From positions 1 to 54,469 of the forward strand of contig JAACFO010000014.1 in NCBI GenBank assembly GCA_009937425.1: a DNA stretch of 54,469 nucleotides, written 5' to 3'. How positions within the stretch are numbered: position 1 is the first letter of the stretch; every line of letters starts with the position of its first letter. The notes under the pieces are model-generated. The model was given only the letters and a program-made list of their open reading frames with translations. It was not told the origin of the DNA and did not search any database. Positions 15,389 to 24,559 of this stretch are shown here, one piece after another. The position numbers and the translations under genes are program-made. This DNA comes from Gammaproteobacteria bacterium (GTDB lineage: Bacteria > Pseudomonadota > Gammaproteobacteria > HK1).

Positions 15389-16876
15389 TCAGTCACTGGC
15401 TTCCTTGTCATGCGCGATGGCAGGGGTGTCCGGCTCTAATTCCACGCTTTCAATTCGCTCGAATCGCCTCGTGATCTTGGTCGCGGATATATGCACCTTG
15501 TCGACGTCATCCTTGGCTTGATTGATATGAGTTGAAAGTTTGTCCATACGATCCTGAAAACGCAGGAAGTCTTTCGCGAGTTCGCCAAGATGTGCCTGGA
15601 TGATGTGCACTTGCTCGCGGGTCGCCTCGTCCTTGATGACCGCTCTGGCGGTATTCAGGATCGCCATGAAGGTAGTGGGCGATACCATCCAAACCCGTAG
15701 TTGGTGGGCCTCCTGAACGAGATCCATGTGGTGTGCCTGAATCTCGGCGAACACTGCCTCCGCCGGAATGAACATTACCGCGCCCTCGGCCGTTTCGCCG
15801 GGAATAATGTATTTTTCCGAGATATCCTGCATGTGCTTCCGAATGTCCGCTTTAAACTGGCGAGTGGCGGCCTTGCGCTCGGCGTCGCTGGAGGTCAAGT
15901 CCGTCAGTCGTTGATATGCTTCCAGTGGAAACTTGGCATCCACGGCGACATTTCCGGTTGGTTGGGGGAGAAACAGCATGCAGTCGACGATTTTCTCGTT
16001 GGACAATTTGAACTGAAGCGCGAAGTGCGCCTCCGGCAGTATATTTCGCACCAGTGAGTTGAGTTGCACCTCGCCGAATGCGCCTCGGGAGCGTTTGTCG
16101 GAAAGGATTTCCTGCAAGCCGACGACATTCTCAGAAAGTTCGGTGATCTTCTTCTGCGCTTGATCGATAAGCGCCAGGCGTTTTACCACGTCGGCGAAGG
16201 TCGCCGTGGTCTTCTCGAAACCTTCCGTTAGCCGTTTATCCACTTGCCCGCTGATCTCCTTGAGGCGATCGTCGGTATTCTTAGTCAGGGTGTCGATACG
16301 TTTGCCGAAGTCGTCGGAACTGCGGGAAAGGGATTCCGTCACCTGCTTCTGTGTCGCCTGCATGCCGCTTTGCAAGGTCTCCTGCAAAGCCTTGATGGCG
16401 TCGCCCTGGCGCTGCTCGAAGCGTGTTTGATGGTTCGCGAGTGCCGCGTTCAGTTGCTCGCGAAGTTCGCCGGTCGCCCGCACCATCTGCGTACGGCCAT
16501 CGGCAAGGTGATCGCCAACGGTTTTTTGCAGGGCGTCAAAGCGCTCGACCAATTCGGTTCGAAGCTTTCCACTGATCTCACTTTGCTGGGTCTGGGCTTC
16601 GCCGAGGCGCCGCTCGAGCAGGGCGCGGGTATTGGCGTGGCCCTCGTTGTGCCCCTTGTCGAGGTTGCGGAGCTGTTCCTCCAGCGCTCTGCTGCGGCTC
16701 TCCTCCAACCTGTGCTGTTCCTCGTCGCGGGTGTGTGCGCGAACACGATCTTCGCGCAGGTGCCGGACAAGGGACGATTGCCCCCACATCATCCAGGCAA
16801 TCAGTGCTACGACAACGCCCAGTGTGCCGAGGACCAGGGGGCCGAAGGCAGCTATGAATTCGGGACTGAATGTCAT
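15389..16876 (-). CDS. rmuC: DNA recombination protein RmuC
   Basis: 495 residues: an N-terminal membrane helix (about 10-32), a long coiled coil (about 35-240), then a RmuC nuclease-like domain (about 245-465) with S-R-G-A-F-G-E-V-Q-L, C-M-L-F-L-P, V-A-V-D-A-K-F-P-L-E-A-Y, and V-M-F-I-P-A-E-A-V-F-A-E. RmuC family proteins limit inversion at inverted repeats, and the domain resembles restriction-endonuclease folds (established for the family, not seen here). Length and order are typical. Monocistronic by its surroundings. Confidence 0.95.
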   Translation of the reverse strand: MTFSPEFIAAFGPLVLGTLGVVVALIAWMMWGQSSLVRHLREDRVRAHTRDEEQHRLEESRSRALEEQLRNLDKGHNEGHANTRALLERRLGEAQTQQSEISGKLRTELVERFDALQKTVGDHLADGRTQMVRATGELREQLNAALANHQTRFEQRQGDAIKALQETLQSGMQATQKQVTESLSRSSDDFGKRIDTLTKNTDDRLKEISGQVDKRLTEGFEKTTATFADVVKRLALIDQAQKKITELSENVVGLQEILSDKRSRGAFGEVQLNSLVRNILPEAHFALQFKLSNEKIVDCMLFLPQPTGNVAVDAKFPLEAYQRLTDLTSSDAERKAATRQFKADIRKHMQDISEKYIIPGETAEGAVMFIPAEAVFAEIQAHHMDLVQEAHQLRVWMVSPTTFMAILNTARAVIKDEATREQVHIIQAHLGELAKDFLRFQDRMDKLSTHINQAKDDVDKVHISATKITRRFERIESVELEPDTPAIAHDKEASD

Positions 16877-16961
16877 GTCCGATTGTGGACAGATCCGCCA
16901 TGGAACTCAATTCGCGGCCCTCATCGGTGATGAGTTCAACGCCGCGAGCGTTTTGCCGGCC

Positions 16962-18191
16962 TTATTCGACCAGGGGCTGAATCGCGCGCACTCCCGCCGC
17001 GGCTTGCGCATCTCCCTGCCGGGCGGCGCTTTCGTACCAGCGCAGTGCCTTCGCGTAGTCCTGTTCGACGCCATCGCCGGTCTGGTAGACATAGCCGAGA
17101 CTGGTCTGAGCCGCGGCCAAGCCCTGTTCGGCCGCCGCTCTGAACCAGGTGATGGCCATAGCCTTGTCCGAGGTATCGGCATTTGTGGAAAACAGCAGGT
17201 GGCCCAGGTTGTTTTGGGCCGGCGCATAACCGTTGTCGGCGGCTTTTCGATACCACTCCCTGGCCCTGGCGCGATCCTGCGCCACACCTTCGCCCTTCTG
17301 ATACATGACGCCCAGGTTCGTCTGTGCCAGTGGTTGGCCCTTGGCAGCGGCCTTCTCGTACCAGCGCCGTGCTTCGGAGTAATTCTGCCCGGCCCCCTGA
17401 CCGGACTGGAATTGATAACCCACTACGGCCTGGGCATCCGTGTGCCCCTGTTCGGCCGCTTTGAGGTACCAGAAGTGGGAGCGGGCCGGATCCCGGGTCA
17501 AACCCTGTCCGGTGGCATAGATATAGCCGAGCTGGGCCTGGGCATTGGCGTCCCCGGCGGCGGCGGCCTTCTCGAACCACGCCTGGGCCCTGGCACGCGC
17601 CGTCGGGTTGGTGCCATTGAAGTAGATGTCCGTCAGCCGGTCACGGGCAACGACGTTTCCGCTATCGGCGGCTGCCTCCAGCAGTGACATGCCGCGCTGG
17701 GTGTCTCGTGTCACCCCTTGGCCGTCGAGATAGATGCCCGCCAATTGGTAGATCGCGCCGCTGTCTCCCTGCTCTGCGGCGCCGCGCATCAAGCGCAGTC
17801 CTTCTTCCTGGTCGCGGGCTACGCCGGTACCGTTCAAAACCATGCGTCCCAGGTTCGCCTGGGCCTCGGCACTGCCGCGCGCGGCCCCTTCCCGGTAGTA
17901 GCGCAGGGCCTCGTCGAGATTCCTTTTCGTCCCCTGCCCGAGTTCATACATGCGTCCAGCCCTGGCCAGTGCCGTGGGATCACCGTCGAGGGCCAGGTCG
18001 TCGAAAATTTCAAAGGCGCGTGGATAATCGCCGCGAGTGTATGCTGCAATGCCTTCGCCGAGGGTGCCGACATCGCCGGCGGCGATGGATAGATTGAGCA
18101 TCAGCAAGGCGAACACGCAGAGCACCGGCAGCGGCCCTGCCGCTCGCCTTCGAGCGTACTGTTTAAGAGGCGCAACTCCGGTGTCACCCAT
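16962..18191 (-). CDS. Sel1-like repeat (SLR) protein, exported
   Basis: 409 residues. After a basic N-terminus and a hydrophobic segment (about residues 20-38), nine Sel1-like repeats of about 36 residues run from about 75 to 400, each with the pattern A-x-x-x-L-G-x-x-Y-x-x-G-x-G-V-x-x-D and W-(Y/F)-x-K-A-A. The fold is an alpha-solenoid used as a protein-binding scaffold, often in envelope stress or exopolysaccharide regulation. An in-frame TTG at 18221 also exists, but the ATG at 18191 is more likely. Divergent from the gene at 18337. Confidence 0.88.
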   Translation of the reverse strand: MGDTGVAPLKQYARRRAAGPLPVLCVFALLMLNLSIAAGDVGTLGEGIAAYTRGDYPRAFEIFDDLALDGDPTALARAGRMYELGQGTKRNLDEALRYYREGAARGSAEAQANLGRMVLNGTGVARDQEEGLRLMRGAAEQGDSGAIYQLAGIYLDGQGVTRDTQRGMSLLEAAADSGNVVARDRLTDIYFNGTNPTARARAQAWFEKAAAAGDANAQAQLGYIYATGQGLTRDPARSHFWYLKAAEQGHTDAQAVVGYQFQSGQGAGQNYSEARRWYEKAAAKGQPLAQTNLGVMYQKGEGVAQDRARAREWYRKAADNGYAPAQNNLGHLLFSTNADTSDKAMAITWFRAAAEQGLAAAQTSLGYVYQTGDGVEQDYAKALRWYESAARQGDAQAAAGVRAIQPLVE

Positions 18192-18336
18192 AGTGGCCCG
18201 TGATCTCGAGATGACTTTCAATCTGCTTCAAACATAGCACGGGCCACGCTACTGTAACGGTGACAATTGACAGGAAAGTCTATCCTATGATCCGAGTACC
18301 CAAACCACATCACGTGGCCTGAACAGGAGAATAGTC

Positions 18337-18906
18337 GTGCTATCGCCGAGTAAATTTGTCGCTCTTGCAATCTTGCTGACCGTGTTGCCAATCGCACCGG
18401 TACTGTCTCTGCATGAGACGGATCACCGCTACGATGTTATGGGCTACATACTCGGAGCCGACGGACAGGCCATTCCCGGAGTTACCGTCGTGGGGCACGT
18501 GGGTGATGAAAACATGGGTAGCGGCCGCAGCGATTCCAATGGATATTACCGATTCAGGGCGCATCTCCATGACTCTGATGTGGGCCGCGAACTGCGACTC
18601 AGCACGGCACAATACGAGGGTACCGTACGCGTTTCTCTAACTCCGGGAGACAAGACGACGGCGCGAAAGCACTTCGTGAACTTCGTGGACGGGAAATTAG
18701 TGGAGGGTGAGCTCCAGGGCCAGGGCGGGATGTCGACAGCCATGGTGGTTGGCGGTGCGGGAGCCGCACTGTTGCTGGTAGGCGTTTTTTCGGTCAGGCA
18801 CCTTCAACGAACGCGCCGGCGGCGGCAACGAGCCGAGCAAAAGGCGGTGAGGGCGCAGAACCGGAGCTCGTCGAAACGCCGTAAGCGCAAAAATCGAGGC
18901 CGTTAG
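18337..18906 (+). CDS. Exported carboxypeptidase-regulatory-like domain protein with C-terminal membrane helix
   Basis: 189 residues starting at GTG. A signal peptide (about 1-25) precedes a beta-sandwich module (about 30-110) of carboxypeptidase-regulatory type: V-M-G-Y-I-L-G-A-D-G-Q-A-I-P-G-V-T-V and S-D-S-N-G-Y-Y-R-F. A second hydrophobic helix (about 132-152, A-M-V-V-G-G-A-G-A-A-L-L-L-V-G-V) is followed by a very basic tail (R-T-R-R-R-R-Q-R and K-R-R-K-R-K-N-R-G-R). Topology would put the domain in the periplasm and the tail in the cytoplasm. Function unknown. Confidence 0.75.
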   Translation: MLSPSKFVALAILLTVLPIAPVLSLHETDHRYDVMGYILGADGQAIPGVTVVGHVGDENMGSGRSDSNGYYRFRAHLHDSDVGRELRLSTAQYEGTVRVSLTPGDKTTARKHFVNFVDGKLVEGELQGQGGMSTAMVVGGAGAALLLVGVFSVRHLQRTRRRRQRAEQKAVRAQNRSSSKRRKRKNRGR

Positions 18907-18918
18907 TCTCCCGGCCGC

Positions 18919-21900
18919 CTAGTGCAACGTGCCGGGGAGTTCCCCGGACTCCAAGCGCTCGGTGACGTTGCTCATGACACGATCGACCAAAGGCTCGCCT
19001 TCGATAACTTTGACGTTGCCACGCTGGAGTTCCAGTGCAAGGCTGTGGTGCGTAGCATCCACGACCTTGGCGCCTGCCAGATCGGTGAACAGGAAGCGAC
19101 CGCTGTCGGGACTGATCCAGGCAAGGCGTCCGCGGGTTTTGGTGCCATCGGCGTTGGCGAACTCGAGCCAGTGTCCGACATCGAGTCCGTCGACGAAGCC
19201 GAGGAATTCCTCGGTAATAGTTTCTACACTCTGCTCGCTCAAGGTGTCTTCCAGATCCACGTCCTCGGCTCCGGACAACCAGTCGAGCTCGTCGTCGCCG
19301 TCGGCCTGAGCGCCAGCCGCGGCGCTCTCCAGTTCTTCGCGCAGCGCACGCATGATTATCTGTACGGCCATTGCGCTGGCTACCTCGCCCGCGTTGCAGC
19401 CACCCATACCGTCGGCAACCATGGCGATGCCGGCGTCGTTATCGATGGCAATGCCGTCTTCGTTGTGCGACCTTCTGCGACCGACGTCGGTTTTTCCAGT
19501 GAACTCGATTTTCTTTTCCAGTTCGCTAACGGGTTGGATCTCGTCGCTGGCGGGAAAGGGTTGCACGACTCGCGCGAGTACCACGGATATGTTGTCCCGC
19601 CCGCCATTCTTGTTGGCCAGCGCGACGAGGCTCTCGCTGGCCGTGGCTAGATCGTCCTCGTGTTTCTGCAGGCGGATTTCGATTTCGTTGTCTTCGACCA
19701 TGTCGGTCAATCCATCCGAGCACAGCAGAAAAAGATCGCCAGGTTCCGCGTGGATTTCCTGCACGTCCGGGGCTACTGATTCCTCGACTCCCACCGCGCG
19801 GGTGATGACATTACTCTTGACGTTTTTCTTGGCTTCCTCGGGTGTGTAAAAACCCTTGTTCACCAGGTCCTGCATCAACGAATGGTCCAGGGTAAGCTGC
19901 TGGAGCGCTCCGTCCTTCAGCCTGTAGAGTCGCGAGTCGCCGACATGGGCGACGGTCACGCGGTTGTCATGGAATCGCGCGGCTACAAGGGTTGTCCCCA
20001 TCCCTGCGCATTCCGGCTTGGATTCTGCCGCACGGTGAATGACGGCGTTGGCCCGATGCACGGCCTGCATGAGAACGGCTTCGACTCCGTTGGAGGTTTC
20101 CTCGGCCGGTTCCACGACGGCTTCCGGAGTGGGGGCCGGCGCCGCGTCGGACTCGCCACCACTGGCGCGCACTGCGGCCAGATGATGGTTGGCAAGTGCG
20201 GCGAGGAAGTTTTTGCGTTCATCCGCCGGCAAGGAGATCTGCTTCATACCGTCCTTGACCCGATTGAGGAGCCCGGGTAACAGCTGCACCAGCTTTTTTC
20301 TATCCTCCGGTGAACTGATTGGGCTCAGGCTCCAGATGACCTCTTCCATGGTCTCCACGGACTGGCGCCAGCCTTCGCTATCTTCACCTTCGTCGAAATA
20401 GCAAAAGACCAGCAGCTCCTTCCAACGGTTATGAAAAAACTTCTGAATGATGTCCGGAATCGGCTTGCCATGGAAGCTCTTTGCTATGGTCGCCTGGGCG
20501 CGAACTCTCGCCAGTTCCAGTCGTTCGCGACCCTCCAGGGCGTTGGCCGCTCCTTGTGTCGACTCTTCGGCCACTTCCTCTTGATTGGCGAGGAATTCCT
20601 TCAACTGCTCGAGCACGACGTTGAACACGTCGACGCTGTCCTCGAACTCCTCCAGTACCTTGTGTACGTATGAGTCCACCTGGTTGTAGTAGGCGCCACC
20701 TTCGTCGTGGCCCTGATTCCAGCCTATCGCCGCTTCGGCGAGGGTGTTCAGGAGTTTGCGGGCCGGATGCGATTTCTTCGAGAAAAAAGTCTTATCTATC
20801 AGCGCGACCTTGAGCAAGGGAATCTGCAGTCGACCAATGAGCGCTTTCATGGGGTCAGGAACGTTTTCGTCATCCAGGATAAAGTCGAACATCATGGAAA
20901 CTACGTCGAACATGACGACGTCGATCTGCCCCATACCGTCAGTGACGTTGGCGGCTTTCAGCTCGCGCAGAACGTTGGTGTTACCGGCGCCAACGAGCGC
21001 AGGGTCGATGACCGGCGCACCGCCGGCTCCCGCCGGTGCGTTGCCGTGCTGGAGCGCTGTCAGGTTGCCGAGAACCTCGGTCTGCCGGACCTTCGCCTGG
21101 GCTTCACCGACTGCGCCGGGTGCCCCGGCGGTCGCGTTCATGACCTGCTGCAATGCATTCATCAAACCGGCCGAGCTCGGGTCGTCCCCGATGGATGAAG
21201 ATTCACCTTGTGCCGGTGCGGCATCCGCCGGCGATTTTGCGGCATTACCCTTGGCGGCGCCGGCGCGCTTGACCACTTCTCGCTTGATGGTGGGCAACAC
21301 ACCCTTTTCGATGAGCAGGTCGTTGATGCTCTCGTAGAGTTCCTGGGTTTCGCCGATGACGTGTATGTCGAACAGCTTCAGGATAATGAGCTTGACCTCG
21401 ACACTGGTCTCCACGATTCCACAGGCATCGTGGAAGGCCCGACAGACGATTTGTGGCCCCAACGGATTGTCGTCTTCGGCGATTTCCTTTTGACCCAGGA
21501 TCAGCGCCATGCGCTTGTCCAGGGGAAACATCTCGTCGTGGCAGACGTTACGAATCTTGGAGACCATGTTGGTCAATGCAAGGGATTCTTCCAGCGCCGT
21601 CTCGTCGAGCATCTCGAGCTTGAGCTCGCCGCCCTCATCGGAATCGCCCTTGTCGTCGCTGTCGTTGGATAGTGCGCGGACCCGCTTGACGACTTCTTCC
21701 GACAGCTCTCCGAAGCGCTTCTTGAATTCTGCGTTGATATCCGGGCGCTTGAGCCGCATCTCGCGCATGGTGTCGAAGTACACGCTGTGATCGGCGGCGT
21801 TCTCGGATTGGTTGACGCGGTCGAACAGGGCATCGTCGACCTTGTCCAACATGGCGGGAAACGCGCGCACCAAGTGCTCGACGGCGAGTTTCTGGCACTG

Positions 21901-21990
21901 GTCCAATATCCCACGCGAGTCGCGCTTGCGCCGGTTTTGGAGTGACGCCTCGTGATCTGCCATCTTGACGACTTTGTCTTGTTTCATCAT
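18919..21990 (-). CDS. DUF1631 protein with inserted, circularly permuted PP2C phosphatase domain, 1023 aa
   Basis: Residues about 30-610 and about 925-1015 are DUF1631: N-terminal R-G-I-L-D-Q-C-Q-K-L-A, middle D-V-V-S-M-M-F-D-F-I-L-D-D, and the C-terminal barrel G-H-W-L-E-F ... R-L-A-W-I-S-P ... F-L-F-T-D. Between them lies a full set of PP2C (Stp1-like) motifs in swapped order. Residues 632-808 hold the C-terminal half (G-M-G-T-T-L-V-A, H-V-G-D-S-R, D-H-S-L, C-S-D-G-L-T-D, G-G-R-D-N). Residues 826-888 hold the N-terminal half (K-T-D-V-G-R-R-R-S-H-N-E-D, A-D-G-M-G-G). The halves sum to about 240 residues, one domain. All metal-binding aspartates are present. It likely dephosphorylates Ser/Thr proteins. 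The role of DUF1631 is unknown. Confidence 0.9.
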   Translation of the reverse strand: MMKQDKVVKMADHEASLQNRRKRDSRGILDQCQKLAVEHLVRAFPAMLDKVDDALFDRVNQSENAADHSVYFDTMREMRLKRPDINAEFKKRFGELSEEVVKRVRALSNDSDDKGDSDEGGELKLEMLDETALEESLALTNMVSKIRNVCHDEMFPLDKRMALILGQKEIAEDDNPLGPQIVCRAFHDACGIVETSVEVKLIILKLFDIHVIGETQELYESINDLLIEKGVLPTIKREVVKRAGAAKGNAAKSPADAAPAQGESSSIGDDPSSAGLMNALQQVMNATAGAPGAVGEAQAKVRQTEVLGNLTALQHGNAPAGAGGAPVIDPALVGAGNTNVLRELKAANVTDGMGQIDVVMFDVVSMMFDFILDDENVPDPMKALIGRLQIPLLKVALIDKTFFSKKSHPARKLLNTLAEAAIGWNQGHDEGGAYYNQVDSYVHKVLEEFEDSVDVFNVVLEQLKEFLANQEEVAEESTQGAANALEGRERLELARVRAQATIAKSFHGKPIPDIIQKFFHNRWKELLVFCYFDEGEDSEGWRQSVETMEEVIWSLSPISSPEDRKKLVQLLPGLLNRVKDGMKQISLPADERKNFLAALANHHLAAVRASGGESDAAPAPTPEAVVEPAEETSNGVEAVLMQAVHRANAVIHRAAESKPECAGMGTTLVAARFHDNRVTVAHVGDSRLYRLKDGALQQLTLDHSLMQDLVNKGFYTPEEAKKNVKSNVITRAVGVEESVAPDVQEIHAEPGDLFLLCSDGLTDMVEDNEIEIRLQKHEDDLATASESLVALANKNGGRDNISVVLARVVQPFPASDEIQPVSELEKKIEFTGKTDVGRRRSHNEDGIAIDNDAGIAMVADGMGGCNAGEVASAMAVQIIMRALREELESAAAGAQADGDDELDWLSGAEDVDLEDTLSEQSVETITEEFLGFVDGLDVGHWLEFANADGTKTRGRLAWISPDSGRFLFTDLAGAKVVDATHHSLALELQRGNVKVIEGEPLVDRVMSNVTERLESGELPGTLH

Positions 21991-22490
21991 CTGCCCAACG
22001 ACGGTATTGGTGAACTCAAGCTGACGGTGTCCATTTTGGATACCAGGATACGGTCCCGGGGGGAGTCATGCTGCATGCTGTGCCGGCCGTTGGCGTCAGG
22101 CATGTGCGCTGCCCGGAGTACTTAGGTATCTATCGGCCGAGCCCCCCCCTTTCTTGAGAATTCTCATGTACTTAGTGGTCTGGAGCGGCGACTGTATGCG
22201 ACCCGATTCACACTCCGGAATGCTTATCGATTGCTGGTAGATGAAAAGTGCGAATTCGGTGCCCGTCACAGGGTCGAAAATCCTCGCCGTGGGGTGCTGG
22301 AAAAGTAGCCACGAATGTGACTTGACTCACAGGTTTCCTCTCCCGACCCTGTCAAAAGTAGGCTATATATCCCCTATATATGAAAAACGGCTGAGCTTTG
22401 AGGCCGCCAAATTTCCGCGCTTCGGCATGGGAGTGAAGTCCAACACCGAGATCGAGTGTCACCGAATTGGGTGCACCAAAGGAGGTCGGA
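21991..22490. other. Intergenic, 500 bases; promoter region of two divergent genes
   Basis: No supported gene. It separates the DUF1631-PP2C gene (minus) from the 46-codon ORF (plus). Features of note are a perfect 12-bp palindrome (22155-22166) and an AT-rich run CTATATATCCCCTATATATG near 22362-22381 that could be the -10 region of a promoter for the small ORF. Neither is proven. Confidence 0.45.
22155..22166. promoter_or_regulatory. Perfect palindrome, possible operator
   Basis: TGAGAATTCTCA reads the same on both strands and lies in the divergent promoter region 165 bases upstream of the DUF1631-PP2C start. A 12-bp palindrome may be chance, and no regulator is linked to it. Confidence 0.3.
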
Positions 22491-22631
22491 ATGGACGCAA
22501 AGAAGAAGCAGGTGGATAGCGAAGAGATTCGCGAAGAGCAAAGAGATCCGCCGGAGTTCGAGATTCCAGAAGAGATGGAATCCTGGGCTTTGGATGATTT
22601 ATCGGATCTGGTGCCCACCACCTTCGACTGA
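22491..22631 (+). CDS. 46-residue acidic peptide gene, unknown
   Basis: ATG at 22491 follows a near-perfect Shine-Dalgarno (AAAGGAGGT, seven bases spacing). The peptide runs M-D-A-K-K-K-Q-V-D, then a Glu-rich stretch (E-E-I-R-E-E and P-E-F-E-I-P-E-E), and ends in L-V-P-T-T-F-D, stopping at TGA 22629-22631. It has no signal peptide, membrane segment or cysteine. The high acidity, lack of cysteine and defined C-terminal tail make a precursor or regulatory peptide plausible, but I recognise no family. It is convergent with the Nudix gene, 17 bases apart. Confidence 0.5.
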   Translation: MDAKKKQVDSEEIREEQRDPPEFEIPEEMESWALDDLSDLVPTTFD

Positions 22632-22648
22632 AAACTGCTTGACCGGGA

Positions 22649-23530
22649 TTACCATCCCGTCGGCAGTTGGGGCTTGCCCATAAGTCCTTCGATGATGTCG
22701 GAGTAGTCCGGATCGTCAGCGGCGATATAGCCGTGCCTCACCAGAAAATCGATAATCACCAGCGCGCAGTTAAATTTGAATGCATCGCTGTCGCGTACAG
22801 TTTCCATAACCTGCTCCATCGGCCATAGACAAAATGCGTCGACTTCACCGTCGGTATTCACCGGCGAAAAGTCCGCGGGTAGCTCCAGATCAAAGTTGAA
22901 TATCAGGTCGGGGCGAAATCCGACGCTGGTTTCAAGTGCATAGGTGATGGCTCCAACGGCCCGCACGTGGTGGGCAATGTCACGCGGGATCCCCGCTTCC
23001 TCCGCGCACTCCTTCAACATATTGTCGTAAACACCGATATCGGCTGGCTGACCGCCCGCGACCATTTGGTCGAGCTTGCCGGGCCCCGTGGGTTTGCTCA
23101 GCGAGCGGCGCGCAATCCACATCTTTAACCCGTCTGCCCCGCGCACAAAACCGTTCATGTGCACGCCATATGCACGCACACCCAGCAACGGTACCGCGGC
23201 CCGCTCGATCAGCAGATAAGGGGACTCCGACCACGCCCGGTTAACCGGGTACAGCTCGTCGCGCCAACCATCGATGTGGCCTTCGTCGCGCAAGCGTTGC
23301 ATCACTTCGCTGACAGCCAGCGTGCGTTCCGCTGCCGGCATGTCCCCGGAATCGAGACTTGCCGCCAACGTGACACCTCTCTCGTCGACCCGCAGTACCT
23401 CCGGCCAGCGGGCAAGAATTTCTGCAAACGCGTGCTTAACGCAGCCGACACGGATGCCGCTGACGGAGAAGGGCAGGAAGCTGGCCAGATCGTGCGTGTT
23501 AGCCGCACGAATTTTGTCCAGATAGCTCAT
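22649..23530 (-). CDS. DUF4743/Nudix hydrolase family protein
   Basis: 293 residues. N-terminal domain (about 1-110) of DUF4743 type; residues about 115-260 form a Nudix domain. The Nudix box (about 159-181) reads G-G-Q-P-A-D-I ... K-E-C-A-E-E-A-G-I: the metal-binding E-x-x-E-E core is conserved, but the first glutamate and the arginine of the consensus are I and K. Relatives hydrolyse nucleoside diphosphate derivatives such as thiamine pyrophosphate. The substrate here is unknown. Confidence 0.88.
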   Translation of the reverse strand: MSYLDKIRAANTHDLASFLPFSVSGIRVGCVKHAFAEILARWPEVLRVDERGVTLAASLDSGDMPAAERTLAVSEVMQRLRDEGHIDGWRDELYPVNRAWSESPYLLIERAAVPLLGVRAYGVHMNGFVRGADGLKMWIARRSLSKPTGPGKLDQMVAGGQPADIGVYDNMLKECAEEAGIPRDIAHHVRAVGAITYALETSVGFRPDLIFNFDLELPADFSPVNTDGEVDAFCLWPMEQVMETVRDSDAFKFNCALVIIDFLVRHGYIAADDPDYSDIIEGLMGKPQLPTGW

Positions 23531-23554
23531 GGCGGGGGCATCGCCGAAGAAAAA

Positions 23555-24133
23555 TCAACCCGGCGGAAAGTTCTCGAGCATCTTGAGCACAGCCTCGTTG
23601 AGCTGCGTCTCGTCCTTCTCGGGGGTGGATTTGAAGTGCACTTCGTCCCGGGCCGAGCCGCGCCACATGAGCGCTTTGTCTTTTGGATTCACGATATCCA
23701 GGAGCAAAGTGCCTTCCTCGTACTCGTACACATAGGTCTCGGGCGCTCCGGCCCAGTAACCCGGCCGGTAGGAAGCGCCATAGCCATAGCCCCAGCCGGG
23801 GCCATAGCCATAGTAGCTGTTCAGCGTCTGGACACTGCGCTGCTTGTCGAGGGACACGTGGTAGGCGACCAGAAAATCCGGATCGCTGGTGACTTTTCGG
23901 AATCCGCGGGCCGCGAGCCCGGTGTCCACCGCCTCATGTACGCGATTCTCGAGAATGGTATTGCCGTCGATGCGCGGATCACCAGTGGGCTTTTGTGGCT
24001 CATCTAACCACTTGTAGGTTTTCAGGCCGGCAAAGTTTGCCTTCGGATCGTAGTCGTGTTTGATCTCCACGCTGGAGCAGCCGACCAGGACCGCGGCCAG
24101 CAGCACAATGAGTGCGCGCATTGCCATTTTCAT
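23555..24133 (-). CDS. DUF4136 lipoprotein
   Basis: 192 residues from the ATG at 24133 (GGAAG at about eight bases). Lipobox V-G-C-S (Cys about 19) makes it a lipoprotein, probably in the outer membrane. The body matches the DUF4136 pattern: D-Y-D-P-K-A-N-F-A-G-L-K-T-Y-K-W, then P-D-F-L-V-A-Y-H-V, and near the middle a Tyr/Gly-rich insert (Y-Y-G-Y-G-P-G-W-G-Y-G-Y-G). A single mature domain with no enzymatic motif. It follows the secreted gene at 24157-24519 by 23 bases. Confidence 0.85.
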   Translation of the reverse strand: MKMAMRALIVLLAAVLVGCSSVEIKHDYDPKANFAGLKTYKWLDEPQKPTGDPRIDGNTILENRVHEAVDTGLAARGFRKVTSDPDFLVAYHVSLDKQRSVQTLNSYYGYGPGWGYGYGASYRPGYWAGAPETYVYEYEEGTLLLDIVNPKDKALMWRGSARDEVHFKSTPEKDETQLNEAVLKMLENFPPG

Positions 24134-24156
24134 GTCGTGGACTTCCGTGAAGCCAT

Positions 24157-24519
24157 CTAGTTGAGAATTTTCCACACGCCTTCCTTGTTCCTGCACATGT
24201 TCACTATCCGGGTTGCACTCACCTCGAGGGCGTCACTGAATACCTTCATGCGCCGGCAGGTGGTGCCGAACTCCGCGTAAGTGTTCAACACCGTGAGTTT
24301 GCCATTGAAGCCACTCTCTTCGTTTTTCCAGGACAGGCTTTCACCATCTTTGTGGTTGTCCAGCAAATCCTGGGCGACTCCCCTCAGCAGTTCCCAGTCC
24401 TTTTCGGTGAAGAACGCGCTGGGTGAAAACTCCAGGAAGCGCATATTGGAGGCGTGGACCGTTAATGGCGGCGCGATGATCGCAATCACCAGTACCAATG
24501 CCGACAAACGTGGGTGCAT
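24157..24519 (-). CDS. Secreted RT0821/Lpp0805-like surface protein, 120 aa
   Basis: Signal peptide (about 1-26, ending V-H-A). The C-terminal half resembles the RT0821/Lpp0805 surface protein pattern: W-K-N-E-E-S-G-F-N-G-K-L-T-V, Y-A-E-F-G-T-T-C-R-R and a final C-R-N-K-E-G-V-W-K-I-L. The two cysteines could form a disulfide. The start at 24519 is chosen because the upstream 22 codons overlap the neighbouring radical SAM stop and lack signal-peptide features. Probably co-transcribed with the DUF4136 gene. Confidence 0.75.
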   Translation of the reverse strand: MHPRLSALVLVIAIIAPPLTVHASNMRFLEFSPSAFFTEKDWELLRGVAQDLLDNHKDGESLSWKNEESGFNGKLTVLNTYAEFGTTCRRMKVFSDALEVSATRIVNMCRNKEGVWKILN

Positions 24520-24559
24520 TAACGTGACTCCCAGGATGGCATGACAGACGCAAAGAATA

